Origin: Styela clava
Taxonomy: Eukaryota; Chordata; Ascidiacea; Stolidobranchia; Styelidae
Assembly: GCF_964204865.1 (NCBI RefSeq)
Contig: NC_135258.1
Coordinates: forward strand, 6,377,001 to 6,441,000
Direction of reading: 5' to 3'
Length of the DNA: 64,000 nt
Position 1 is the first letter of the stretch; every line of letters starts with the position of its first letter. Positions 22,028 through 34,397 of the stretch are shown here, one piece after another. The translations under genes and the position numbers were made by a program. The notes under the pieces were generated by a model that worked only from the letters and a program-made list of their open reading frames with translations, ran no database searches and had not been told where the DNA came from.

Positions 22028-22534
22028 ACCTGAACATAACGTCGTTCTAGGGACAGCTTGGAAGCGTGCTTAATAGGTGTTGGTTGAAATTTCTTAAGTA
22101 ACGAGTCAAATCTCGAACCCCAATACATTTACCAAACTTTAAGTTACTAAGTCGAGTTACCATTGTTCCAAGTCAAACCGTTGCTAACTCAATCTTTCGA
22201 GTTCTGAAGCAAGTATAAAATGCGAGGTTGCTGCCCTGGAATTCCGTGCCTGCCGAGACTGGGCTCTCATAAAAGTCCGCCACAAAGTCGTTGATAAAAA
22301 TGTGTAAAATCCCTGTTCTGTTTGTATATTATAATGTTCAGTCAAAAGCGACGTAATGACGATGAAATGGAATATACGAATCAAAATAAAACGATAAATA
22401 ACTCAACCTCAAGTAAGATTAAAGCTTCAGAAATCGGAAGAATCTTGCGATTGAGATATGTGCCATGCGGCCCGCTGGTCAGGGTTTGGACCACCCTGAA
22501 TTACATGTTGGTACACAATGTGTGCTTTTTCTGT

Positions 22535-22877
22535 CTAACTTCCAGCAGTTTTATTTTTCTTCCTAAATTTCATTTCGGTGAATTTCAGAGGTCGATTACT
22601 ATTCTTCCACGAGTACCAAGAAGCACTGGTATAGTCATGTATTTCAATGCTGTTACAAATTCCGTTCAGATTCGATTTACCACAGTTGTTGTACCACCAT
22701 GCTCCCCTGCGTTGTATTGCACATTTCCCCTCCAACCATTCGTCGTTATCAGAATATTTTGTTGTAAACTGCATGTTGTTAAGACTCTCAATACCGGCCA
22801 TGGAATCTTTCTTAGTTCCAGAATAACCTCCAATTGATAATCGATATTTGTCGCTGGCGGATGAAATAGAGAAAGTC
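22535..22877 (-). CDS. Fibrinogen-related protein, C-terminal exon (partial gene)
   Basis: On the minus strand an acceptor 'gttacag' at 22883-22878 opens a 343-base exon ending in a stop at 22535. The residues are those of the C-terminal half of a fibrinogen C domain: YRLSIGGYSG, then MQFTTKYSDNDEW, a CAIQRRGAWWYNNC segment with the usual Trp-Trp-Tyr and Cys, SNLNGI, and WYSWKNSNRPLKFTEMKFR. Such lectin-like proteins bind acetylated sugars on microbes in many invertebrates. The start is phase-shifted (one base completes a codon), so a preceding exon is required. It is probably the same gene as the exon at 24953-25049. A middle exon between them was not found by eye. It is flanked by peptide-gene units on both sides. 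Confidence 0.8.
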
Positions 22878-23598
22878 CTGTAACATGAAATAAATAGGAT
22901 ATACGCTGGTGTGCTTGGAAATGTTTTTGACTAATAAATTTATTTATAGGCTATCACCACCACTCCATGGTACAAATGTTAGTTTTTTCAAGTACGATCC
23001 TCAGCCGAGCCTTTTGCACCAAAGGTGTCTTATATTGATATCTGGCGATATGCGAGAAGCTTTCTATATTTTCGAATGATTGGAATCCTTTTTGTTTCGG
23101 CATTGCCTACGAATTTATTACACCTTGGGTGACGGCGTGGAATTGAACCCGAGTTGTGTATCTGCAATGCCAGCACAGTTAAGTCTATGCTGAACCCTTC
23201 TACAGCCGGAACGCCCATAGGTTTACTTTCCTATAGTTTTTAAATTTCGGTACTTATTGGGTCAATATCGCTCTTAGCTGTTTATCGACATAATGCCCTG
23301 ATATGAGAGAAGCGATAAAACCTTCCAGCCGTGACGCAAAGTGCGAATCGTATAGATAGCCTGGATTTCAAAATCACCTGTCAGACGTCTAAAAAATGTG
23401 ACTCAGCTCAGACAGGAAATACTCCTTTATAACGACTTATTATTGTTTTAACAAGTATTTTCAGTCATACTAACTATCCCTGACCATCCCTTGCGCTGTG
23501 TTGTTTTGATAAATATGATTTCGAATGCTCCATAGTTGGCAGAGGTATGGAGATTTTTTGTATGTAAAAAAAACGTAAAATTAATAGTAATTTTAACG

Positions 23599-23646
23599 CG
23601 TAAATGCGCGTATGAGATTGTTTACGCCGTTCTACGCGCATTTACG
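23599..23646. repeat. Perfect 14-bp inverted repeat
   Basis: cgtaaatgcgcgta at 23599-23612 is repeated as its complement at 23633-23646 with a 20-base spacer. It may be the core of an old palindromic MITE. No gene is nearby. Confidence 0.6.
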
Positions 23647-24512
23647 TCGAAAATATTTAATTTTTTTGCATTGGGGGTGGTCTGTGCAGTAATAATAAGA
23701 GCTGTGACGTCATCAGTATCGGTAATTTGACCTTAAACTTGACAATACTGTAAATACAATTGTGAATTTCAGAGTAATAATCATTTATGCTATAATAGTC
23801 GTTTTGGTATTGTTATTTTTTTCGAGGGGTGTGTTTTAAAGATATATTGCTGAATAGAACTCTAGCAGGCGCTTTTAAAAACCCATGGGTAAAGCTTTAG
23901 GGCTTAATGGTTGACATAAAAAAATAAGTTTAAAAATACCCATAAAATGGGCAGGGCTTGAGGCTTGTATTGGGTTCCGCTGGTAGGCACTCTCGTCTTG
24001 CTACTATATGACTTTACATATCATACTATATATATAATTATATTAATTGGACATGAAATAGACCTATAGATCGTTTTGGTATTATGTTGTTGTTGAACTT
24101 GATAACATTTTCCCTCTTGTTTTTCTTTATCAATTTCCTTGATTTTTCAGTAGTTATAGATTGTATTTTTATCTAGAAGGCTTTTCATTTTATTTAGGCC
24201 TGAATACTATATACATCCTATGAGATCTAATATTTTATTTAAACTTTCGCCATATTTTTATTTTTTATGAAAACACGGTTTTTAATCCACCAAGCTTGGC
24301 GACTGTTTTCGATTTGACGCGACGCTACGGAAAACTCGGAGATTAATTGATGTCGACAGGATAGGATATGATTTTCATATTCATCCAGTGGAAAGGAGAA
24401 CCTCTAAGACAATTTAATTATACTGAGAATACACGGTCTCTCGTCCTATTCCCAAGGTTTAGCACGCTTCGCAACACCGCTTTATTTTGGACCTCTTGGA
24501 CTTGTTACTTGC

Positions 24513-24556
24513 CTGCCTTCCTGCCTGTTTGCCTGTCTGTCTGTCTGTCTGACATT
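24513..24556 (+). repeat. CTGT/CCTG microsatellite
   Basis: Runs of 'cctgcctt', 'cctgtttg' and then four perfect 'ctgt' units. Simple-sequence repeat without a coding role. Confidence 0.7.
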
Positions 24557-24952
24557 CAGAAATATAGAGATAATGATACAATTTTACTGAGGAAGGGAAG
24601 TCGCGAGTAACCAAAGCTGGTTATCGAGCAGCGACACCCAAGGTTTCTAATTTCTAATTATATTATAGTTTCATTACCTAAATATAGTTGAAGCCAATAC
24701 AGGGCCAAGAAAATCACCCATAAATAATCCGACATAGTACATTTAAGACATCCTTTACCTTATAGTTTAGATAAACACACATGAAGGAAATTTACAGGCT
24801 GGTCCATGCGACATATTTTTCTTGCCCATCTTATCAAATAGCAGTTTATGCATGTCCCATCCCATGAGAATCCCATTTCCATGGACAAGCCTGGAAATGT
24901 CTCCTCATGGTTACAATTTATATCGAAGCTAAAAAGCGGGACCTAAACTTAC

Positions 24953-25049
24953 ACAACCAAAATTCTTTATCAGTTTCTCCGAATCCGTTCAAGTAATCTT
25001 CCCAGTTTCTTTCAAAGTCTACGAAGCCATCGAGTCTTCGCTGGAAAAC
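24953..25049 (-). CDS. Fibrinogen-related protein, internal exon
   Basis: The 97-base exon sits between an acceptor-like '...gtattttgaag' (minus strand, just above 25049) and a donor 'gtaagt' at 24952-24947. It encodes [20 protein letters not shown], then [12 protein letters not shown], the conserved N-terminal section of a fibrinogen C domain. It ends one base into a codon. The next coding exon at 22535-22877 begins one base before a codon boundary, so the two cannot join directly and an intervening exon of length 3n+4 is needed. Upstream exons with a signal peptide should lie above 25049. A hAT element begins only 50 bases away (25099-25837), and I see no upstream exon before unit 2 begins. 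The gene may be broken. Confidence 0.75.
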
Positions 25050-25098
25050 CTTCAAAATACACAAACTATTGTGAAAACTAAATGAGTTCGATCTAGAG

Positions 25099-25837
25099 CA
25101 GTGGTTCTCAACCGGGGGCCGGTGGCCCCCCAAGGGGGCCACGAAGCAGTTCAAGGGGGGCCACGACACAAGGCTAATAATTTATTATAAAACGACTTCG
25201 TTTGCATTCTTTTCATTTAAAAGAAAATTCCCCGTTCACCTCAGTTTTATTACTTCAGTCACTAGGTGTATTCACTTTTTTTCACGTTATAACTGCAGAA
25301 GCCTAATATGTAAATTCCCAATCCCCAAATGGAACGACAGTTATGTTGGTTTTGACTTCATTGATGACATGGCTGCCGATGTATGCTAACAAGTTTGCTT
25401 TGAAATCAAGCAAAGAAGATTTCGATTTTCTGGGTATTCCTTTGCGATTCTTACCTACTACTTAGTAAGAAAGCTTCTTCATTGCTAGTTCAATTTACCA
25501 CAACCTATCTGTGCGAATCTATTTTTTCTGATCTTGTTACCAACAAAGCAAAATCTAGTAACCGTCCTGATGTTGACAGTACAATCACCTGACTATATCA
25601 AAGGCGGTGCCTAATATAAGGAACCTAGTCAGACAGACCCAAGTGCAAGATTTCCAATGATCGTTCACTAATTTAAAAAGCATTGACTTTTTACCCATGG
25701 TATGTTTTTGCATTCTATAAAAGGTCGCAAATACATAATACAATCTAACACGTCAATTTTTTTAGAATGGCGAACAGGGGCGAGTGCAAAAAGCCTCCGG
25801 AAGGGGGCCACGAGCCGTAAAAGGTTGAGAACCATTG
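25099..25837. mobile_element. hAT element with transposase remnant
   Basis: Ends are CAGTGGTTCTCAACC and ...GGTTGAGAACCATTG. The 8 bases atctagag flank it exactly on both sides (25091-25098 and 25838-25845). Both ends carry the 'agggggccacga' motif. At about 25485-25590 a short frame reads TTYLCESIFSDLVTNKAKSS, the C-terminal dimerisation segment of ZBED-like hAT transposases. The rest of the enzyme is gone, so it is an internally deleted, non-autonomous derivative. Confidence 0.85.
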
Positions 25838-26814
25838 ATCTAGAGTTTGCTGAGGGTCAAGGTTTCAGTAAACAATTCAATGTCAATGTAGAAGTTTTCG
25901 TATTTATTACTCAAAATACCTCAATGTAAAATACCTAGCGTGAAATATATTCGAAAGAATTAAATATGGGAAGATAGATTGCATAAGTCTTTACAACTGA
26001 AACTAAATATTGCAATAGCTGTATCAGATAGTAGATCAATTCATGAAACGGTCTTTAATAATATTTTTTAAATATAAATTGATTGAATCTGAGGATTCAG
26101 GCAAACAAACAAACGCGCTAAGGAAATCAAGATGTCGTCAACGGTTATCACATAATAATGCATTCAGTTCAGAGATGTACCGATACCACTTTTGTCGCCG
26201 ATATCGATACCGATCCGATACCAGCTAAAAACGCCGATACCGATACGCCGATACTTCAAAAGAGCCGATATTACCGATATTCCGATACCGATACTATGTA
26301 ATTATTATTTAATTAGGGGTGCTGTGTATGGCAGACGGGTTAAAACAATGGTCTTTGAGCGTTGTTCATAGTACACATTATTTCAGATCGAAAAAAAATA
26401 TATATCACATAATATGAAATTAATGTTTGGTGTTTGCTCCAACTGATTGAGATACATTATACAGTAACGCTAGTAATCTCGGTGTTAAATTAGAACTCAT
26501 AAGCCGGGACGTCCAATTTGAATTTAATGTTAATATCGCGACTTTCGAATATCGTTATTCGTGTTTAAAAGAATATCGAATATCACCCACACATTCTAGA
26601 GCCGCCGTCCTACGTTCAAATTAAAAGCATTTTACAAATATTTTATTTCGTGGCTAATCGTAATCGTCGACGCAATAAGTCAAAGACAACATGAAAGAAT
26701 ATCAATTAGCACCGACAAAAAGAAGGCCTATCTATAACCGTCGAGGATGTTTTTTTACTTTACTAGTTTATAATATTTTACAATTGCTATCATATATTTT
26801 GAGACAGTCTAGGG

Positions 26815-29313
26815 CAGGGATGTCCAACCTGCGGCCCGTGGGCCGCATTGCGGCCCACTTAATGTTTGGATGCGGCCCACTAACGAATCATTAAAAAAAT
26901 TTTTTTTAGCAAATTTATGAAGTAATGAGCACGAGAGTCTTCAATTTAGTCAAAATATATTTATTGTAATTTAGTCAAAAAATACTTTATATTTAATAAA
27001 TAAAATAATTGTAGCGACCAAATTGAAACTCCCGTATGTATTTTTTCTCGCGCTCTGGTGCGCCGCCACCAGCTACTCGCCATGCCGTTCGCAAGTCTTT
27101 GTTCTCGACAGTGTTGTTTTGGCTGTGGCGGTGTGCAGACTATATCTCTCAAAAGTGCTTAATCATTTAAATTTTCTTTATTGTTGAAATAAATGCATTT
27201 TCAGTAAACTACGGCTCAGTACACCTATTAATGGTTAATTTCTTTTTCAGAGAACTATAATCTTAAGTAATGAAAATTTTATATTTATATGGCCATGGAA
27301 TCTATTACTAAAAAAAGGAAAATAGCAGAAGAAAAGAGGAAATTTAATATCCAATGGACGGAAAAATATTTTGTGACCGAGTTATTTGGCAATATAACAT
27401 GTCTTATATGTAATGATAAGATTAGCGTATGCAAGGAATACAATGTCAGACGTCATTATGTTTCGAAACATGAGTCAGAATATCAGACATTTAATGAAGA
27501 AAGAAGAAAAACGAAAATTGAAGAATTGACAAAGGCAATTAGCTCACAACAAGCTAATCTTCAAAAACATATTGTTAAAAGTGGAACATGTACAAAAGTT
27601 AGTTACCTTATAGCTGAGAAATTAGCTAAGAAAGGAAAACCTCTTATTGATGGAGAATTAATAAAAGAATGCATTGTTATTGCTTTTAATGAGTACTGTC
27701 CAGACAAGGTGAATTTAGTAAAGGAAGCATGTCTATCACATCAGACAATTGGCAGAAGAATTGATGACTTGGGTGATAATATTGAAGGCATACTGAAGGA
27801 CAAATTATCTGCATGCGTTCTTTACAGTTTAGCGTTGGATGAAAGTATTGACCAAAGTGATACTGCACAATTAGTTATTTTCATTAGAGGAATTGATGAA
27901 AATTTCAATATTATTGAAGAAATGTTGGACTTGTGTCACATAAAGGGCACAACAAGAGGCAAGGACATATATGAGATTGTTAATTTGTCATTAGATAAAT
28001 TCAATATTGATAGGAAAAACATTTATTCAATTACAACTGATGGTGCTCCTGCCCTGACTGGTCAACACAATGGTTTTAGTAGTTTATTTAAAGAATCTGT
28101 TGATCATGAGATTCTCAGTTACCATTGCTTGATACATCAACAACAATTATGTGCTCAAAAGCTAAATATGAAACATTTGATGACTGATCTTGTCAAGGCT
28201 GTTAATTTCATCAGATCACGGGGTTTAAATCATCGCGAATTTAAAGCATTCTTGGACGAAGTTGGCAGTGAATATGAAGACGTAGTATATTTCTCAAAAG
28301 TTAGATGGCTCAGTAAAGCAGCAACCTTAAAAAGATTTCAGTTATTGTTGCCTGAAATAAAAGTGTTCTTGGAAAAAAAGAAGCAAAATGTGGATTTTTT
28401 AGAAAATGAAGAATGGTTGAATGATTTATCTTTCTTTGTAGACATCACCGAAGTATTAGCTGAACTTAATTTGCATTTACAAGGAAAGGACCAATTATGT
28501 TCCTCAATGTTTGAGCGAATAACTAGTTTCACAAAGAAATTGGAACTTTTTATAGCACAGCTAAAAGCTGGTAAAATTGTACACTTCCGTAGTCTATCTG
28601 AAAGAGAAAAAAAGTTTTCTGTAAACTATGAAAAATATACTAAATTATGTGAGGATTTGCTTGGAGAGTTTACGATTAGATTTTCTGACCTTAGAAAGAT
28701 TGAAATTGAGTTAAAATTGTTTAGTGATCCATTTTCATTTGAATATGATAAAGCACCAGTGGAGTACCAACTTGAACTGGTTGAGCTGCAAAGTCGGGAA
28801 GGTTTAAAAACTTTTCACAGGGAGAACACACTTCCTTCATTTTATAAGAAATTGCATTCTCTCAAAAATGAATTCAATCAAATTCTAAATTTATCCAGAA
28901 AATTATTATGTATGTGGGGAAGTACATACTCTTGCGAGCAGTTTTTTTCAAGCATGAAAAACATTAAAACTGCAGAAAGAAACAGGTTGACTGATAGACA
29001 TTTAGCAAACATTCTTAGAATTAAGAATGCATCCTTCGATGCAAATATTGAAAACATTATGGCTGGAAGACAAAGTCAAAAGTCTCATTGATTTAATATT
29101 GATTAATTAAATTTAATGTGTTTTTTTATGTATAGCTACATATAAACATTACAATATTTACAACGTTGTAATAATGTAAATAAACTGTATTCACGTGGTT
29201 TTGTTTTATATTGTAATTTTTCCATTAAATTGTATTAAGAAGTGGTTTTGCGGCCCAGTTAAATATTTAAGTTTGCAATGCGGCCCATTGAATTAAAAGG
29301 TTGGACATCCCTG
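26815..29313 (+). mobile_element. Complete hAT transposon, 2.5 kb
   Basis: A perfect 16-bp inverted repeat, CAGGGATGTCCAACCT, forms the ends. The 8 bases gtctaggg lie on both sides (26807-26814 and 29314-29321). 'gcggccca' occurs near both ends. It contains one long uninterrupted transposase ORF and is nested in the outer hAT element. Perfect termini, perfect target duplication and an open ORF point to recent insertion. Confidence 0.92.
27289..29091 (+). CDS. hAT transposase, 600 residues, intact
   Basis: One open frame. Residues 38-61 form a BED-like zinc finger (Cys38, Cys41, His56, His61), which in this family binds the transposon ends. The RNase-H-like core follows with ALDESIDQSDTAQLVIFIRG, ITTDGAPALTGQ and SYHCLIHQQQLCAQ, and then VRWLSKAATLKRF. 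The C-terminal region (about residues 530-590) is the hAT dimerisation segment with STYSCEQFFSSMKNIK and NRLTDRHLANILRI. This layout is that of the hAT enzymes related to vertebrate GTF2IRD2 and ZBED-like proteins. The start is the first in-frame ATG; a second Met follows at residue 3. The product would cut and paste the 2.5 kb element by a DDE reaction in the nucleus. No stop or frameshift is visible, so it may be active. Confidence 0.92.
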   Translation: MAMESITKKRKIAEEKRKFNIQWTEKYFVTELFGNITCLICNDKISVCKEYNVRRHYVSKHESEYQTFNEERRKTKIEELTKAISSQQANLQKHIVKSGTCTKVSYLIAEKLAKKGKPLIDGELIKECIVIAFNEYCPDKVNLVKEACLSHQTIGRRIDDLGDNIEGILKDKLSACVLYSLALDESIDQSDTAQLVIFIRGIDENFNIIEEMLDLCHIKGTTRGKDIYEIVNLSLDKFNIDRKNIYSITTDGAPALTGQHNGFSSLFKESVDHEILSYHCLIHQQQLCAQKLNMKHLMTDLVKAVNFIRSRGLNHREFKAFLDEVGSEYEDVVYFSKVRWLSKAATLKRFQLLLPEIKVFLEKKKQNVDFLENEEWLNDLSFFVDITEVLAELNLHLQGKDQLCSSMFERITSFTKKLELFIAQLKAGKIVHFRSLSEREKKFSVNYEKYTKLCEDLLGEFTIRFSDLRKIEIELKLFSDPFSFEYDKAPVEYQLELVELQSREGLKTFHRENTLPSFYKKLHSLKNEFNQILNLSRKLLCMWGSTYSCEQFFSSMKNIKTAERNRLTDRHLANILRIKNASFDANIENIMAGRQSQKSH

Positions 29314-32300
29314 GTCTAGGGCTAGGCGGTCATGTCAATATGTATATCTATAAAGTAATTGTGTAGTTAAATAAAATTAAAATTAATACCTGCGTAGAGG
29401 AATAATTTTTGTTATGTGCTGTGTTGATACATTTCTTCATTATTACTATGTAATATTAAAATGGCAATATAAAAATTTGACAACGAAAATAGCCAAATTA
29501 GTTGAGCTAGTTTGGCTGATAAATAGTTAAAAACACGTGAATCCGATTCTTTCGCGGGGGTGGGGACATGTATGGCTCATAGCTCACGATCACTCTGGTT
29601 AAAAAATAAATTGAGAAGTAGTATTCCAACTAATCTTTTAAAACATTCTGAGCCATAGCAAAAAAGGTAAATATATCGGAAATATCGGCCCCAATCTACC
29701 CGATACCGATACATGGCCGATACCGAAAAAATGGCTGATTCCGATACCCGATACCGATACATCTCTAATTCAGTCTCCGCCATATTTACTATTAAAACAG
29801 ACACAGTTTGAAAATATGAAAATTATAATATAAATTAGAGATAACCATTGTTTGAGTGGAATTCCTGATTTAATACAATATGTTTTCAATTGAGAATACT
29901 TTAAGCATTCAATTATGGAGTGAATCTAATTTATTAATTGAAATGAAACCAGATGTCGGCAATTGTGTTCATGAGAATGCATTAAAATGACTCTATGAAT
30001 TTAAATTGTGGTATTTTAAAAAGAAACGGGAATCGCCACCACTGTGCTGTTTTAAATTTTTTTTTTTTGCAAAGATTAGGATTCGATTTGAAATAATTGA
30101 GCGCGGACACTTTTAGTATTCAGGTATTAAATTGCACTCACAAGGGCGTATTGGCAACAATTTGAGAGTGATATACCTATTATAATGTTTAACTGAAAGG
30201 ACTCAAAGAAGGCAATCGTGCCATTGGAGAAAAAAGCATCGTTTGAATCGGCACAATTGTTTTGTTTAAAAAAAAAAGATTTTTTATGTTCACAGTTTGG
30301 GATTTGATATGCAATAATTGAGTGCGTGCGGAAAAGTTTAGGATTCAGGTATTAAATTGCACTGCTTCACAATAGCGTACTAGCTGTCAATCATGGTAAA
30401 CACATTGCACATATAATTTGTATAACACTTTGTGTTTAATTGAAGGGAAACCAAGATGTCGGCAATTGTCTCATATGTTAATGCATTCATTCGCCTTTAT
30501 TCACTATTGAAATAGATACACAGATGAAAATATAAAAACTAATGAAGACTTAAAGAAAACGAAGTACAGAATAAGATTTTTGAAAAAATAAATTATAATC
30601 AATTAGAAGGGCTCTGAGAATGCTATTGTGCCATTTAATAAGATATTGCCTGAATTGGCGCCATTGTAGTCAATAGAATTAGAATCATACATACACCATT
30701 ATTGTAGTATTGTAATGTAGATATCATATTCACTATTGTCCACTATTAATTTATTTGTAAATGCGCAGGACATTGAAAACGCAGATGAAAGATATAACGT
30801 CACGCTTTGGAGGGCAAGACAACACAACAAGCCGAAAGAGAAGAACAACGGTTGAAAGAAACGAGGTATTTATATTCATTCATTTCCCACGAGCTATGGT
30901 CATTGGGATTTTTATCGTTTATTCTGTGCTCCTCATTTTAACTGTAGCCATTGCGTTGTTGGATCATTTTACTTCGTTTTACTGGATATAAGCGTATACT
31001 GATTCGGCGGTTTTGAGCATCGTGCTAAAATTAGAACATTTTCTAAATGGGTAGCCTATCACTAATCCTTTCTCCGCACGGAAAACTTCATTTTGGTTCG
31101 GTAATTGAAAACAAAAGCGATTTTTTGATAACGACGGGGGAAAGAATTAATAATGAAGAACAAGAAAAACACAATATCGATCAGTAGGTTTCAGTTTTAG
31201 TGAAGCATTGCGGGCCGGATTCAGGGTTGCCATAGGCATCTGAAACAAATAGCTGGCTAACTAATCCCATACCCGACACGGACTGGTAACCGGACGAGAT
31301 GCCGTGGTTCACCATATGATTGAGCCGTCTTGCCCGCTTTCCTCTTCCTCGGGATAAATATGTAAATCCTATCCTGTCCACTATGTGTGAGATTTTGCCT
31401 TGTTTCGTAACTTCTCCTCGAACAAGGCTCAGTGAAGCAATCATTTATTATAGCGCTTTCTGTTTGATATAATCTACCTTGTTATTAGAACTGGCATGAG
31501 GCACAAATCACAAATCTTACGACGTCAACATTGCTAGGTCTTACCAGCAAACATTAGCCCCGCACCAACATTTTAACAAAGCGAGATCGTTATATTGTAC
31601 AAATATCCACGCGTCTCATTTTGCATTGATAAATTCCTGATTATTATGCTTGAATGTTCTATTCATCATTGATATTGATGACCACCTGACCGTATCATTT
31701 CCGCATGTCTATACCAAACTAATTTATTACTTGTTACTATTTTTTATTATTACGATGACTGTTATTTTATTTTGGTTGTCGAAAAAAATAAAATCTCTTT
31801 CTTTATATATAATTAATTTGCTTACATTATAGGTTTCAGAATAAACATGCGCCTGAAAGCAACTATTCTCTTTTTTGCACTCTCTCTCCTATTGGTGGAG
31901 AAATCTCACGGTTGGGGGAGCAGAGGACTCCTTGGAACACCAGGAAGGGTTAATAGGGAGGCTGTGAACCTCTACAGAAAAATTAGGAAACATCCGTAAG
32001 TTTATTCTGACTGCTTATATATTCAATTTATAGAACTGAACAGTTTTTTACTTTGCGACTAATTTTTGAATATTACAGTTAAATTCTTAAATTTCATTTT
32101 GTGTAAAGTTATTACAATAAGATAGGTAACGTGTTTTAAACTCCGCCGTGGTATAAAATATGGCAACCCAGAAGACAAACACACAACTCCACGGTCTCGA
32201 CTGATAGCGTGTCCGATTAATTAAAGACTAAGATAAAATTTTGATGCTGAAATTTAAAAGATCAATATAAAAAAAAAAGTTTGCCTGAACGTTTGATTTT

Positions 32301-32574
32301 TGTTGTAAGCGTGGTCAAAAAAAAAAACACCTCCCACAGTGCGACAATTCGAATATCAATTTTCTCCGATGATTAGTTTTGTAACGAGTCAAATTTAATC
32401 TTTTCTTTAAATACTTACGACACTTTCATTTTATAGTTTGGGCAACTATGTAATTGAAAAGGGCAAAAAATATTTCTAACGTTTCTGGGACAACAAAGAA
32501 AAAATCAGTGAGCTGGGAGAGCTCAGAGAGAAGGTAATCCACTATAATTTGTTTAAAATAAAGCTAGTGGTTGT

Positions 32575-32700
32575 TAAAGTGTTGAGACTCAACTATATTG
32601 GCATCGCAGATTACACATCTCGGGTCCAAATCCCATGGCCCCCACTTTTACGGAAGGTGTAATAAATTAGGTATTCTATGCCTAACCAAAAAGATTGCCA
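32575..32700 (+). mobile_element. tRNA-derived SINE in intron 2 (copy 2)
   Basis: Orthologous to 19893-20010, with 'ggcatcgcagattacacatc' and then 'gggtccaaatcccatgg'. It is followed near 32745-32900 by part of the second SINE body ('ccgtggttcgctaaatgatt'). Confidence 0.5.
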
Positions 32701-33913
32701 TCCTTTCAAAAAAGTCCACAGATATCATTGACGACATCGACTAATAACAGGGCAAGATTCCGTGGTTCGCTAAATGATTAAGCCGTCTTATCGGCTTTCT
32801 TCTTACCCTGGACGAATAAATTCGTAAATCCCATCTTGTTTGCATCGCCATTGTTGTATAATTACTTTGCTTTACCATGAACAGTCGTGACGAAATAATA
32901 GAATATTGAAAAAATTCTACATGGCTCGAACTTTTTCGCTATCAACTGATAAAGCAGAGTGTTGAACAGCAACCTCCTGCCTATCGCCTAGTTTCAAGTC
33001 AATATTTGAATAGTTAACTAGGTATTCGTATTAGATACGTGCATTTGATGGTTAAGAAAATCGTAACTGTTACGCGAATCACTCCACGACGGCAAGAGGT
33101 ACGGCAATCCTGTCACACATAATTATGCCCGCGGAGTTTTCACGTTCAAACTAGCATAGGGTAATCAAAGGGCGATAGCAGGCGTGTTCCTACCGATGAG
33201 CACAACACGACAACTGTTGATCCTGCTTCGTTCTGTAGCAAATACCTTTCTCTTTGTTCAGGACGAAAAAGCCTACAAAAACGCAATGACCATGATCGCT
33301 GATGAAATTGCGGCAGAATCTGGAGATGGTGAAGCTCAGATTATGGTGGAAATGTTGAACGAACTTGCCAGCATGCCTGACGGTAAGTTTTCTAAACGAA
33401 ATGTTTGTTCTGAATAGGAAAGGAACTGACATGTAAAGTGCCACAGCGTTCGGAAATAAGCAAAATTTTTTCTCTGATTTTCTTTGTTAAAAATCAACAT
33501 TTATATTGAATGAGAGCTATGAATTAAAATGATCCAAACAAAGATTGTCATATGATAAAAATAAAATTCTAGCTATAGAAAACAGAAATTGAATGAAAAA
33601 TAAAAATATTACTAATAGAACGTATAAAATAGCGAATAGGGTGAACAAGCGTCGTATTATTGACCTGTAACTAACTATAATAGCGTTGTTTTTATTGATA
33701 ATTATTATTCTCGGATATCAGTGACTGTTTTTGCAGAGACTTGTACAGAGTAAATGACCCTCTGGAAAATTGTAAACATGGCATGTGTTCAGTACATACT
33801 TCGTTGGACCAGATAGTCTGATAGAAAAATTTTCTGATTTAACAGCGCGTGACAAGATCTTAAGATCTCAAGGATATCCAGTTCAATTTGTGGCTCTCTC
33901 CTATATCATAAAG

Positions 33914-34397
33914 CAGGAGTCGGCAACCTTTTGTCTCTCGCGGGCTAAAATTAAGGGTTGCAAGTCATTGGCGGGCCGCACATATTTTTAGAAAGTTGAA
34001 GACCGAACGGATGATACTTTTTATAATAAAAATCAAGCAGTGATACATCTCTCGAATAGAATATAGATTTATTTTCGCATTGCATCTCAAAAAATCCCAT
34101 TTGAATATTTTCGGCGCCATGAACCCTTTGCGCTTAGCATCAACTTTTCTGCGTTTTGTTGCCATTTGCTTAATTGTAATTAAATTATAGGCATATTAAA
34201 CGAGTAATTGTGAATTTTATATCTGTTAGAATATAATATAATTTAGACTACACGTGTATCACAATAAATTCTGTTACGTAAAGAATGTAATCTTCAAAAC
34301 AGTTGATTTGTTACTATAATTCAGTGAAGCGTCGCAGGCCGGATTATATTACCCCGCAGGCAATATCCGGCCCGCAGGCCGTAGGTTGCGATCCCTG
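33914..34397. mobile_element. hAT-type MITE in intron 3 of copy 2
   Basis: Left end caggagtcggcaacctttt, right end ...ggttgcgatccctg, with 'gcgggc' and 'ggcccgcaggcc' inside. Flanking 8-mers tcataaag and acataaac match at 6 of 8. A relative occurs at about 40990-41287 and 51670-51965, upstream of copies 3 and 4, so the two insertions are independent. Confidence 0.65.

Larger units (their letters stand above)
17259..22470 (+). repeat. Array unit 1, right part, holding peptide gene copy 1
   Basis: The unit resumes immediately after the 13.26 kb element: 'ataaataactagaacaacgt' here corresponds to 'atataactagaataacgtct' at 40259 and 50955. It then runs through the gene to about 22460, where 'aaataactcaacctcaagta' has its counterpart near 45945 and 56760. 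The fibrinogen-related exons start just beyond. Confidence 0.75.
22880..24940. other. Putative FReD intron region with repeats
   Basis: No gene is recognised on either strand. Contents are MITE- or SINE-like sequence (for example 'acaccttgggtgacggcgtggaattgaaccc' at 23115-23150), an inverted repeat at 23599-23646, a possible decayed MITE family B near 24080-24190, and a CTGT microsatellite near 24513-24556. The missing middle FReD exon should be here. Confidence 0.4.
26170..29767. mobile_element. Outer hAT element (host of the nested hAT)
   Basis: Left end cagagatgtaccgatacc, right end ...ataccgatacatctcta. The flanks attcagtt (26162-26169) and attcagtc (29768-29775) match at 7 of 8 bases. 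Both ends carry many 'ccgatac' units in inverted orientation. The paralogous site near 39240-39260 ('gcattcattctcc') and the one in unit 4 lack it. Without the nested element about 1.1 kb remain with no transposase visible, so it is non-autonomous. Confidence 0.8.
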
